DNA of 64,000 nucleotides from the NCBI GenBank assembly GCA_945829235.1, contig CALZUA010000018.1, positions 1 through 64,000 of the forward strand, in the 5' to 3' direction. A program made the position numbers and the translations under genes. The notes under the pieces are model-generated. The model made no database searches. It was given only the letters and a program-made list of their open reading frames with translations, and was not told the DNA's origin. Origin of the DNA: an uncultured Clostridia bacterium. Lineage in GTDB: Bacteria; Bacillota; Clostridia; Oscillospirales; Ruminococcaceae. Of this stretch, positions 36,725 through 44,006 are shown piece after piece. Position 1 is the stretch's first letter. Every line of letters starts with the position of its first letter.

Positions 36725-37114
36725 ATGAGCGAGAAAATCATAGCGGCTTGCGGGAACGACTGCGCGGCTTGCCCGAGGTACATAAAGCCGCCGTTCGGGA
36801 AAACACCCGAGGAACTGCATAAGACTGCGGTTTTGTGGCACAAAATCGGTTACAGGGACAGCGTGGTTTCAAACGCGGAGATTTCCTGTACGGGCTGTAC
36901 CGTGGATAACTGGTGCAGATATGATATCGTGAAATGTGTGAGCGAAAATAATATCGAGAACTGCGGGCAATGCGAAAATTACCCTTGCGAGAAGATACGG
37001 GATTGCTTCAAGGTAACGAAAAGCTTTGAACCCGCTTGCAGAGCCGCGTGCAGTGACGAGGAGTTTGTCGTGATGAAACGCGCGTTTTTTGAAAAGGAAG
37101 AGAATTTGAAGTGA
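36725..37114 (+). CDS. DUF3795 Cys-rich protein
   Basis: 129 residues from the ATG at 36725, behind AGGAGGAAAA. Twelve Cys are spaced as in DUF3795 proteins: CGNDCAACPRY near residues 9-19, CTGCTVDNWC near 54-63, CGQCENYPCEKI near 77-88 and CRAACS. The pattern suggests a metal- or cluster-binding protein. Its role is unknown. It follows the secDF terminator by 17 nt. Confidence 0.85.
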   Translation: MSEKIIAACGNDCAACPRYIKPPFGKTPEELHKTAVLWHKIGYRDSVVSNAEISCTGCTVDNWCRYDIVKCVSENNIENCGQCENYPCEKIRDCFKVTKSFEPACRAACSDEEFVVMKRAFFEKEENLK

Positions 37115-37153
37115 GCAAAAACCGCGTTTCCCGCAGAATTTGTCGAAAAATCA

Positions 37154-37186
37154 ACCCGCCGAAACGCTCGGCGGGTGAAATTTTGT
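37154..37186 (+). terminator. hairpin after the DUF3795 gene
   Basis: CCCGCCGA (37155-37162) and TCGGCGGG (37168-37175) form a perfect 8-bp stem with a 5-nt loop, 40 nt after the stop. The following GAAATTTTG is a weak T tract, so termination may be partial. Confidence 0.7.
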
Positions 37187-37218
37187 CAGTTTACAAATGG
37201 TAAAATTTTCGACATAAA

Positions 37219-37247
37219 TTGACAACCTGAAAATTATATGCTATAAT
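37219..37247 (+). promoter_or_regulatory. promoter of the small hydrophobic peptide
   Basis: TTGACA (37219-37224), 17-nt spacer, TATAAT (37242-37247), rightward. The inferred start is near 37254, giving a transcript of about 190 nt that ends at the hairpin 37415-37446. Confidence 0.93.
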
Positions 37248-37289
37248 ATATACGTTGCCGGCTTCCTCCGGAAGGAAGGAGGTGGTAGT

Positions 37290-37406
37290 ATGGAGTATGT
37301 TTTCTCGCTGTTAGCAACTGTCGTGGCACAAACCATCAGTCACTTCCTGTGCAAGGCGTTAGACAGGCTGCTACATAGAAACAGCAACGATAAGCACGGC
37401 AACTAG
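37290..37406 (+). CDS. 38-residue hydrophobic peptide, candidate type I toxin (Fst/par-like)
   Basis: The protein is MEYVFSLLATVVAQTISHFL followed by CKALDRLLHRNSNDKHGN: one membrane helix (about residues 3-21), then a basic tail with charged and Asn/His residues. This layout fits Fst/Ldr and TxpA-like toxins of type I systems. The ATG follows a strong GGAAGGAGGTGG site. CCTCC at 37265-37269 can pair with GGAGG at 37278-37282 and hide that site. Codons 3-7 hold a 12-nt repeat (37298-37309) that occurs again in an opposing small RNA. Toxicity is inferred, not shown. It could also be a harmless small membrane peptide. Confidence 0.75.
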   Translation: MEYVFSLLATVVAQTISHFLCKALDRLLHRNSNDKHGN

Positions 37407-37480
37407 CGCAAAGGAAACCCTCGGGTGTAGCAGCACCCGAGGGTTTCGATATGCGTGGTAGAATGGAATGTTTTCTCGCT
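37298..37480. repeat. 12-nt direct repeats shared by the toxin gene and the opposing RNA
   Basis: TGTTTTCTCGCT occurs at 37298-37309 (codons 3-7 of the peptide) and at 37469-37480 (near the 5' end of the opposing transcript). Both copies are preceded by ATGGA. As the second copy is transcribed from the minus strand, its RNA is antisense to the first over 12 nt. Confidence 0.9.
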
Positions 37481-37486
37481 TATTCC
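37411..37486 (-). ncRNA. candidate antisense antitoxin RNA (~75 nt)
   Basis: A leftward consensus promoter places a start near 37486. The RNA would run to the shared hairpin at 37415-37446, about 75 nt, with no reading frame. Its 5' end folds into a 7-bp hairpin (ATGGAAT and ATTCCAT) whose loop displays AAGCGAGAAAAC, complementary to codons 4-7 of the peptide. Its 3' end is the terminator, whose loop is complementary to that of the mRNA. This is the architecture of RNA II of the pAD1 par locus. Confidence 0.7.
37415..37446. terminator. shared bidirectional terminator
   Basis: A perfect 13-bp stem, AAACCCTCGGGTG (37415-37427) and CACCCGAGGGTTT (37434-37446), with the loop TAGCAG. The A and T ends give it a short T run on either strand. 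It lies between the facing promoters at 37219-37247 and 37493-37521. Confidence 0.85.
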
Positions 37487-37492
37487 ATTTAC

Positions 37493-37521
37493 ATTATACA
37501 CCGAAATTTTCGATTTGTCAA
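37493..37521 (-). promoter_or_regulatory. promoter of the antisense RNA
   Basis: Leftward TTGACA (37516-37521), 17-nt spacer, TATAAT (37493-37498): a full consensus. It points at the peptide gene. The next leftward gene (GH13) ends at 37538, so this promoter is not for a protein. Confidence 0.9.
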
Positions 37522-37537
37522 GAGTTTTTCTCAAAAA

Positions 37538-39424
37538 TCACACCTTGCAATAAATCACGCCGTAATCAAACGGTGCAACGGTTATCTTCCCGTCAGCAAT
37601 CCCCCTGTCAAAACGGTCAAACGCGGGCTTGAAATCCGTGAACATATCGGTGTGCTCGTTCACGATGTCGAAGGTGCGCGTCTGGGTTGACTTGTTGAGG
37701 TAGATAATCGCGCCGTCACGGTTTATCTTGTCACAGCGCGCGAAAACGCAAACGTTGTCGTCAACCTGAATGAACCGCAAATCACCCTGCTCAAAGGCGC
37801 GCGTTTCACGGCGAACCTTGGCAAGACCGCGCGTGAAATCGATAAGCTCGATGTTCTCGTGTCCCCACGGGTAACAACAGCGGTTGAACGGGTCGCGATA
37901 ACCCTCCATTCCCGCTTCATCGCCGTAGTAAATGCACGGTACACCCGGCAGGAAAAACTGCAACACCATCGCGCATTTCATCAAGGAAATGCCGTAAACA
38001 TACTCCGAGGGCGAAAGATGATGTTCAAACTGCCAGTCCTTGTCGTGCCAGCCGACATCTTCCCCGCCAAGCCGCGTGAGCGCGCGCTCCGTGTCGTGCG
38101 TGGAGATAAAATTCATCAGCATATCAACCGCGGGCTTCGGGTAATGCTCCATAATCGTGAGGATTGAGTCGGTGAACAGCTTCGCGTTGGCGTATTTGAC
38201 GTAGTTCAGGATTGCCTCCTTGAACGGGTAATTCATCACGCTGTCCAGCTGTCCGCCGATAAGATAGCGTCTGCGGACGCCATAGCTCTCCTTGTTTGAC
38301 GCGTCCTCCCAGACCTCGCCGTAGATAACCTTGTCGATGCCCATTTTCTTGACCGAGCGGTTCAGGTTATCGAGGAACTCATCGGGCAACTCGTCGGCAA
38401 CGTCCAATCGCCAGCCGCGCGCGCCAAGCTTAATCCACTTCTGCAAAATTCCGTCATCGCCGCAGATGTAGTTCGTGTAAGCGGGATTGTTCTCGTCAAC
38501 ATTCGGGAGCGTGGAAATTCCCCACCAGCTCTCATATCTGTCGGGATAAGCCGTGAAGCTATACCACGGGTAATAGGGGCTGTTTCTGTCGCGATAAGCG
38601 CCCGTGTGCTCGCCGTAGCGCCCAAACTTGTTGAAATAAACCGAATCCGCGCCCGTGTGCGAGAAAACGCCGTCCAAGATTATGTCGATACCCATTTCAC
38701 CCGCAGTCTTGCAAAGCTCGGTGAAATCCTCCTCGGTACCGAGAAGCGGGTCGATTTTCTCGTAGTTTGCCGTGGAATAACGGTGATTTTCCTGACTCTC
38801 GAAAATCGGGTTGAGGTAAATCACAGTAACGCCGAGCGATTTTATATACGGCAACTTTTGGATAATTCCCTTCAAATCGCCGCCGAAAAAGTCGTTGTTG
38901 CGGACAATCCCCTTTTCATCGGGACGATAATACGGCACGCCGTACCAATCCTCGCGCAGAACTCTGTCCGCGGGAACATTTTCGTGATGTTCACCGCTCT
39001 TGGCAAATCTGTCGGGGAAAATCTGGTACATAATCCCGCCGCGGATAAAATCGGGCGTGTACAAATTCTCGTCAAAAACGGTGAGCTGGAACAGCTCCTC
39101 GCCCTCGAACACGCCGATATTTGCACCGGTTCGCTTTATATAGCGCCGTCTGCCGTCGATAACTCCCGTGAAATAATAGTGGTGAACGCCGACATTGTTC
39201 GGTGTAAAAACACCCGAGAAGATGTTGTCGTCACCGCTCTCGTCCTGCAAATCAAGCTCGATAAACCGCTCCTTATACCCCGGACGGAACATAACAAGCG
39301 TAAGTCCCGAAACCTGAAAACATTTCGGGAGTCTGATGTTGAACATAGACGGCTGACCGCGGCGTATTGCCCCGAACGGGTGTTTATACGACGTGTCAAA
39401 ACAGTCAAAAATCGGCATACCCAT
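37538..39424 (-). CDS. GH13 alpha-glucan hydrolase (neopullulanase/cyclomaltodextrinase-like)
   Basis: 628 residues from the ATG at 39424, 6 nt after AAGGGG. The first ~125 residues form a beta-sandwich like the N-terminal starch-binding domain of cytoplasmic GH13_20 enzymes. The catalytic barrel has DGVFSHTG (251-258), nucleophile D341 in GWRLDVADE, acid/base E370 in YGEVWED and D444 in STHDTERA. A beta-sandwich domain closes the chain. No signal peptide, so it should act in the cell on maltodextrins together with glgP, which lies two genes upstream. Confidence 0.92.
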   Translation of the reverse strand: MGMPIFDCFDTSYKHPFGAIRRGQPSMFNIRLPKCFQVSGLTLVMFRPGYKERFIELDLQDESGDDNIFSGVFTPNNVGVHHYYFTGVIDGRRRYIKRTGANIGVFEGEELFQLTVFDENLYTPDFIRGGIMYQIFPDRFAKSGEHHENVPADRVLREDWYGVPYYRPDEKGIVRNNDFFGGDLKGIIQKLPYIKSLGVTVIYLNPIFESQENHRYSTANYEKIDPLLGTEEDFTELCKTAGEMGIDIILDGVFSHTGADSVYFNKFGRYGEHTGAYRDRNSPYYPWYSFTAYPDRYESWWGISTLPNVDENNPAYTNYICGDDGILQKWIKLGARGWRLDVADELPDEFLDNLNRSVKKMGIDKVIYGEVWEDASNKESYGVRRRYLIGGQLDSVMNYPFKEAILNYVKYANAKLFTDSILTIMEHYPKPAVDMLMNFISTHDTERALTRLGGEDVGWHDKDWQFEHHLSPSEYVYGISLMKCAMVLQFFLPGVPCIYYGDEAGMEGYRDPFNRCCYPWGHENIELIDFTRGLAKVRRETRAFEQGDLRFIQVDDNVCVFARCDKINRDGAIIYLNKSTQTRTFDIVNEHTDMFTDFKPAFDRFDRGIADGKITVAPFDYGVIYCKV

Positions 39425-39633
39425 AAAAATCCCCTTACCCACCCTGCGATAACGTCAGCACTGTGGCAGTAAAATTAACAATAAAAATGCGCCTGTAACT
39501 TTTTGAGCAAAACAATCAAATCGCCCGCTCCGAAGCGCACCCAATAAATAGCTCTTACAAAGCTATCCACACCGGACTTTTCCTCGTCCGAAAAGGCAGC
39601 ACTCGCCCGTTATTGCACTCAAAATTGTTTAAA
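39425..39633 (-). other. structured spacer upstream of the GH13 gene
   Basis: No gene is visible in 209 nt. Three short hairpins lie in a row: CGGAC/GTCCG at 39573-39590, ATAGCT/AGCTAT at 39548-39566 and CGCT/AGCG at 39526-39537. None has a strong T tract. Neither a consensus promoter nor a known riboswitch was recognised, so it may be a leader or a partial read-through region. Confidence 0.5.
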
Positions 39634-40086
39634 TTAAAGCAAATCCGTACTCCAGTTCAGCGCCTGAATTTTCACATCGGTTTCGCGAAAATCCTTTTCA
39701 AGCGCGTCAACCTGTTTGCGAAGCGCAGAAACATTTACGGTGCTGTAAATCTTAATCTCCGAGCGCATCGCGCGTGAAGCGGTTCTCGAAGCCTCACCAA
39801 GGAAGCTGCGCATAACCGAGATTTTGGTTCTCAGGCAATCCTTGTGTGCAATCATCTCGGTCAAGGTTTTGCCCTCGGACGTGGTTTTCGCGTTGGTCAG
39901 ATTTATGCGCGAAATCAGCTCCTCCTGCTGAACGACAAGCTCGTCAAGCTCCTTCAAAAGTCCCTCGGGAGCTTCTGCAGGTCTTTCGCCCTCCTGAACG
40001 AGCGCGTTGCACTGAAGGCGAAGGTTGAGCTGGTTTATTCTTTTGACAATATCCGCTCTCAAATTGAGCGCTTCTGCAAGCTTCAT
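39634..40086 (-). CDS. DIP1984-family helical protein
   Basis: 150 residues from the ATG at 40086, behind AAGGAGTGAGTTT. The chain is nearly all helical: MKLAEALNLRADIVKRINQL at the N terminus, VQEGERPAEAPEGLLKELDEL near 31-51, then TLTEMIAHKDCLRTKISVMRSFL. This matches the DIP1984/septicolysin-like family, whose role is unclear. It lies in the glucan gene group, 20 nt after the glgP terminator. Confidence 0.8.
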   Translation of the reverse strand: MKLAEALNLRADIVKRINQLNLRLQCNALVQEGERPAEAPEGLLKELDELVVQQEELISRINLTNAKTTSEGKTLTEMIAHKDCLRTKISVMRSFLGEASRTASRAMRSEIKIYSTVNVSALRKQVDALEKDFRETDVKIQALNWSTDLL

Positions 40087-40106
40087 AAACTCACTCCTTA
40101 CACACT

Positions 40107-40137
40107 TTTTCTCCCCCGCAAAAAGTGGGGGAGAAAA
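40107..40137 (-). terminator. glgP terminator
   Basis: On the minus strand TTTTCTCCCCC pairs with GGGGGAGAAAA over 11 bp with a 9-nt loop. It starts 13 nt after the glgP stop and is followed by AAGTGTG, so the T run is within the stem. Confidence 0.85.
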
Positions 40138-40149
40138 CATTCGTTTATC

Positions 40150-42546
40150 TTACTTCAAATTCCAGATATCGCGAGCGTAGTCCTGAACAGCTCTGTCTGC
40201 GGAGAAGCGTCCCGCGCCTGCGATGTTGAACAGCGACTTCTTGTTCCACTCGTTCTGGTTCTTGTAGACCTCGGACGCGTAAGCCTGCGTTCCGCGATAG
40301 CTGTCGAAATCAGCAAGCGCCATATAGAAGTCCTTGTTCTTGATGGAGTCGGCAACCTCGGAGAATGTCGCGCCGTTGATGCCGTTGTACATTCTCTCGA
40401 TAACGTTCTTGATAACGGGGTTGCTGTCGATGTAGCTCTGCGGGTTGTAGCCGCGCAATCTCAGCTCGTTAACCTCGGGTGTTCTCATACCGAAGATGAA
40501 GATGTTGTCCGTGCCGACAGCCTCGTGAATTTCAACGTTCGCGCCGTCATAAGTACCGATAGTGAGCGCGCCGTTGAGCATCAGCTTCATATTGCCCGTA
40601 CCCGAAGCCTCGGTTCCCGCGAGCGAAATCTGCTCGGAAATCTCAGCGGCGGGCATAAGAAGCTCGGAGAGCGTTACGCGGTAATCCTCGAGGAAGATAA
40701 CCTGCAATTTCTCGCGAAGAATGGGGTCGTGCTTAAGCTCCTCGCCGATGCACCAAATCATCTTGATAATCTGCTTTGCGATATAGTAACCGGGCGCCGC
40801 CTTTGCCGCGAAAATGTAGGTCTTGGGAACGAAAGGCGCGTTCGGGTTCTGCTTGAGGTAGTTGTAGTCCGCGATAATGTTCATTGCGTTGAGTTGCTGG
40901 CGCTTGTACTCGTGCAGACGCTTAACCTGAACATCGAAAATGCTGTCAACATTCAGCTTTGTGCCGGTCGTTTTCTCAACATACTGCGCGAAACGCTCCT
41001 TGTTTTCACGCTTGATTTTGCCGAGTTTCTCGAGAACCGAAGCGTCATTTGCGAAAACTTGGAACTTGATAAGCTCCGAAGCGTCTTTCTTGAAGCCCTC
41101 GCCGATGCACTCGGTAAGCAGGTCGGTAAGTCCCTTGTTGCTCTGGAGCAACCAGCGGCGATAAGCGATACCGTTGGTGACGTTCTTGAACTGATAGGGC
41201 TTGTCGAGCGCCTGCTGACGGAAAACATCGTCCTTGATAATCTGGCTGTGGAGCTTTGAAACACCGTTTACGCAGTGCGAAGCCGCAACGCAGAGATTTG
41301 CCATATGGATTTTGCCGTCCTTCATTATGCACATATTTCCCGCTTTTTCAGCATCACCGGTGCGGTTCATAATGTCCTCGTAGTAACGGCGGTTGATTTC
41401 GCAGATAATCTGATAAATTCTCGGCAAAATCTTCTCAACAAGGTTCTGGTCCCACTTTTCGAGAGCCTCTGCCATAACCGTGTGGTTAGTGTAAGCGAAT
41501 GTATTTGTAACAATATGCCAAGACTTCTCCCAAGTGTAGCCGCACTCGTCGAGCAAAATTCTCATCAGCTCGGGGATAGCGAGAGTGGGGTGAGTATCGT
41601 TAATGTGGATAGCAACCTTCTCGTGGAAGTTATCCATACTGCCGTAAACTCTCATGTGGCGCATAATGATATCGCCGATGGAAGCCGCGCACATAAAGTA
41701 CTGCTGACGCAGACGGAGAGCCTTACCCTCAGCGTGGTTGTCGTTCGGGTAGAGCACCTTTGAGATGGAGTGCGCGATATTGTTTGCGCCGAGAGCCTTG
41801 GTGTAATCGCCCGTGTTGAACGCGTTCATATCGAAGGACATTGCCTCTGCGCTCCACAAACGGAGCTTTGAAACGCCCTTGCTGTCGTAGCCCGAAACAA
41901 ACATATCATAAGGCACGGCATTTACGCTGTTGTAGCCAACATAGTCAAGACGGTGGTAGTTGTTCTCCCAGCTCTCGTTTATCTGACCGTCAAAGCGAAC
42001 CTCAACAGCCTGATCCGGTACGGGAACAAGCCAAGCGCCGCCGCCGGGGAGCCAGTTGTCGGGAAGCTCGGTCTGCCAGCCGTCAACGATTTTCTGCTTG
42101 AAGATACCGTATTCATAGAGGATAGAATAGCCTGTCGCGGGATAATCGCAGGTAGCCAGACCGTCCATATAGCAAGCGGCAAGACGACCAAGACCGCCGT
42201 TTCCAAGACCGGCATCGGGTTCTTCCTCGAAAACTCTGTCAATCTTTACGCCAAGCTCATCGAGAGCCGCCTCAACCTCGTCCTGAAGCCCGAGGTTATA
42301 AAGCGAAGTCTTGAGGGAGCGTCCCATAAGGAACTCCATCGAAAGATAGTAAACCTGTTTCTTGCCCTGCGAGTTGCAGTCGTGCATAAAGTTGTGACGC
42401 TTCTCTTTCATATAGTTCACAACGATAGTCGAAAGCGCGCGGTAAATCTGCGTAACGTTCGCTTCCTTTGCGTCCGTTCTGTAATCGTATTCAAGAATTG
42501 TCTTGAGCTGTTTTAAAATCTCGTCCTTTGACATCGGCGATTTCAT
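40150..42546 (-). CDS. glgP: glycogen/maltodextrin phosphorylase
   Basis: 798 residues of GT35 from the ATG at 42546, 8 nt after AGGGG. Conserved blocks are YYLSMEFLMGRSL near residue 67, DAGLGNGGLGRLAACYMDG near 111 and EASGTGNMKLMLNGALTIGT near 647-666, in which K654 binds pyridoxal phosphate. It releases glucose-1-phosphate from glycogen or maltodextrins. A strong promoter and a terminator make it a single-gene unit. It fits with the two GH13 enzymes as an internal glucan-use set. Confidence 0.97.
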   Translation of the reverse strand: MKSPMSKDEILKQLKTILEYDYRTDAKEANVTQIYRALSTIVVNYMKEKRHNFMHDCNSQGKKQVYYLSMEFLMGRSLKTSLYNLGLQDEVEAALDELGVKIDRVFEEEPDAGLGNGGLGRLAACYMDGLATCDYPATGYSILYEYGIFKQKIVDGWQTELPDNWLPGGGAWLVPVPDQAVEVRFDGQINESWENNYHRLDYVGYNSVNAVPYDMFVSGYDSKGVSKLRLWSAEAMSFDMNAFNTGDYTKALGANNIAHSISKVLYPNDNHAEGKALRLRQQYFMCAASIGDIIMRHMRVYGSMDNFHEKVAIHINDTHPTLAIPELMRILLDECGYTWEKSWHIVTNTFAYTNHTVMAEALEKWDQNLVEKILPRIYQIICEINRRYYEDIMNRTGDAEKAGNMCIMKDGKIHMANLCVAASHCVNGVSKLHSQIIKDDVFRQQALDKPYQFKNVTNGIAYRRWLLQSNKGLTDLLTECIGEGFKKDASELIKFQVFANDASVLEKLGKIKRENKERFAQYVEKTTGTKLNVDSIFDVQVKRLHEYKRQQLNAMNIIADYNYLKQNPNAPFVPKTYIFAAKAAPGYYIAKQIIKMIWCIGEELKHDPILREKLQVIFLEDYRVTLSELLMPAAEISEQISLAGTEASGTGNMKLMLNGALTIGTYDGANVEIHEAVGTDNIFIFGMRTPEVNELRLRGYNPQSYIDSNPVIKNVIERMYNGINGATFSEVADSIKNKDFYMALADFDSYRGTQAYASEVYKNQNEWNKKSLFNIAGAGRFSADRAVQDYARDIWNLK

Positions 42547-42593
42547 ATTAAGTACCCCTTTCAGTTGTTGAAATTGCAATCATTTCCTTACCT

Positions 42594-42622
42594 ATTATAC
42601 ACTTTTTCTACAAAAATTTCAA
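42594..42622 (-). promoter_or_regulatory. glgP promoter
   Basis: Leftward TTGAAA (42617-42622), 17-nt spacer, TATAAT (42594-42599), about 48 nt upstream of the ATG. Confidence 0.9.
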
Positions 42623-42684
42623 GGGATTTGAATGATAATCTAAAATTACAACAATTCCAACAGCCGATATTATCCATTTTGCAC

Positions 42685-42721
42685 AAAAAACAAGCCGTGT
42701 AACGTGGGAATTGTTACACGG
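42685..42721 (-). terminator. terminator of the GT4-DUF6472 unit
   Basis: CCGTGTAAC (42695-42703) and GTTACACGG (42713-42721) form a perfect 9-bp stem; on the minus strand it is followed by CTTGTTTTTTG. It begins 25 nt after the DUF6472 stop. Confidence 0.88.
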
Positions 42722-42745
42722 TTTGAGAATTATTTTACAAAACGC

Positions 42746-42919
42746 TCACTGTTTTCGGGCGAGCTTGTATTCATCATCGAGTTCGTAGTACGGGCAGTCG
42801 TAGTTTGTTCCCTGCAAAAACCTGTACATTTCGTCCTCATCGAGGTTAACGAGGCAGGTGTAGCACTCGTCCTCCTCGTCAAAAACATAATTTACACATT
42901 CATCGCAGTTTGATTGCAT
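42746..42919 (-). CDS. DUF6472-like small Cys-rich protein
   Basis: 57 codons from the ATG at 42919, 4 nt after GGAGGAAA: MQSNCDECVNYVFDEEDECY, then TCLVNLDEDEMYRFLQGTNY, then DCPYYELDDEYKLARKQ. The CxxC, the further Cys and the LDEDEMYRFLxGT core match a family of short conserved Firmicutes proteins (DUF6472). Function unknown; metal binding is possible. Its first 28 nt overlap the end of the glycosyltransferase gene, so the two are cotranscribed and coupled. Confidence 0.85.
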   Translation of the reverse strand: MQSNCDECVNYVFDEEDECYTCLVNLDEDEMYRFLQGTNYDCPYYELDDEYKLARKQ

Positions 42920-43956
42920 ACTTTCCTCCGTTCATCGAGTATGGAAGTGTAAAAATCGTCCCACATTTGGAGAACGTGCTTTTTCTCGTAGAACTCATTC
43001 CCGCGCTTTGCGTTTTCGTAGCCCTTTTTGTAATACTCCTTGTCATCGCGAAGCTTCTCAAGCTCTTTCACAAAGCCGTCAACGTCTTTCTCGCGATAAT
43101 AGAAATCAAAGAGAATGTTCTCGTAAATCGGCAAATCGCGCAGAAGAATGGGAATATTAACACACATTGCCTCGAGAATTGTCATCGGGAAAAGCTCCTC
43201 GAAGGACGGCAGGAACATAACATCTGCGGCGTTGTAAATCTTGTTCATATTCTCGCGGTCAACGATGCCGAGGAATTTCACATTCTCGGGAGGGTTTTGA
43301 ACAACCTTCTTAAGCTCATCATAGCCGTCTGTAAGGCGACCGAAGCTGAAGCCGCCCGTCCAGATAAACTGAACGTCAGGCAAACGCTTTGCACATTCAA
43401 GGAAGTCGAAAACGCCTTTTCTCACCTGAAGCTGTCCCGCGCACATTACCGTGAACTTGTCCTCGGGGATATTCAGCTTTCGTCTGATAAACGCTTTCAT
43501 CTCGGGAGTAACGGGGTGGAATTTGTCCGAGTCAACGTAGTTGGGTATGTATGTAACCTTCTCGCGGGGAATTCCGTGCTGTTCGAGAGCATCGATGAAG
43601 TAAGGATTTACAACAACAAGGTGGTCCATGATGCTGTAAAACTTAATCATATACTTGTAGAAAACGGCTCTTGCGGGCTTGGGCAGGCGCAGGCTCTCAT
43701 CAACGGTTGACGGGAGCATATGAACGTAGCAGACCGAAGTGCCGTTCTTGCAACGGCGCTTTTTGTTGAGGAAGAAGGTCGGGTTGATGGTGTGATAGTG
43801 CGTGATATCAGCCGTCATCTTCGCGTTCTCGAACACCTCGAACTTATCCGAAAGCCCCTCCTTGACCAGACGAACCTGCTCCAAATAAGCCGAGCCGACA
43901 CCCTGACCTTTGACGCTGGTTGCCTGCGAAATCATATTTATGGTTTTCTTTTTCAT
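42892..43956 (-). CDS. GT4-family glycosyltransferase (probable glycolipid synthesis)
   Basis: 354 residues of the GT-B fold. The N-terminal half has INMISQATSVKGQGVGSAYLEQ and HYHTINPTFFL, the C-terminal half has AGQLQVRKGVFDF and the donor-site EX7E block PSFEELFPMTILEAMCV. The start and VHMLPSTVDESLRLP resemble Gram-positive diacylglycerol glycosyltransferases that build glycolipid anchors, so a membrane glycolipid product is the best guess. The gene starts behind GAGAGGAACATTTT and is preceded by a perfect 14-bp palindrome and a MITE-like element. Confidence 0.85.
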   Translation of the reverse strand: MKKKTINMISQATSVKGQGVGSAYLEQVRLVKEGLSDKFEVFENAKMTADITHYHTINPTFFLNKKRRCKNGTSVCYVHMLPSTVDESLRLPKPARAVFYKYMIKFYSIMDHLVVVNPYFIDALEQHGIPREKVTYIPNYVDSDKFHPVTPEMKAFIRRKLNIPEDKFTVMCAGQLQVRKGVFDFLECAKRLPDVQFIWTGGFSFGRLTDGYDELKKVVQNPPENVKFLGIVDRENMNKIYNAADVMFLPSFEELFPMTILEAMCVNIPILLRDLPIYENILFDFYYREKDVDGFVKELEKLRDDKEYYKKGYENAKRGNEFYEKKHVLQMWDDFYTSILDERRKVCNQTAMNV

Positions 43957-44006
43957 AAAATGTTCCTCTCAGAATTACTTATCCTAAAGATATATTACCG
44001 CAGTTT

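Noticed and set aside
37415-37446. CRISPR-like or attenuator repeat near the small peptide
   Set aside because: There is only one hairpin and no spacer array; it is better read as the shared terminator.
39570-39600. Resemblance of GAGGAAAAGTCCGG to a conserved block of RNase P RNA
   Set aside because: Only ~14 nt match, the spacing is wrong and the gap is too short for a 350-400-nt RNA.
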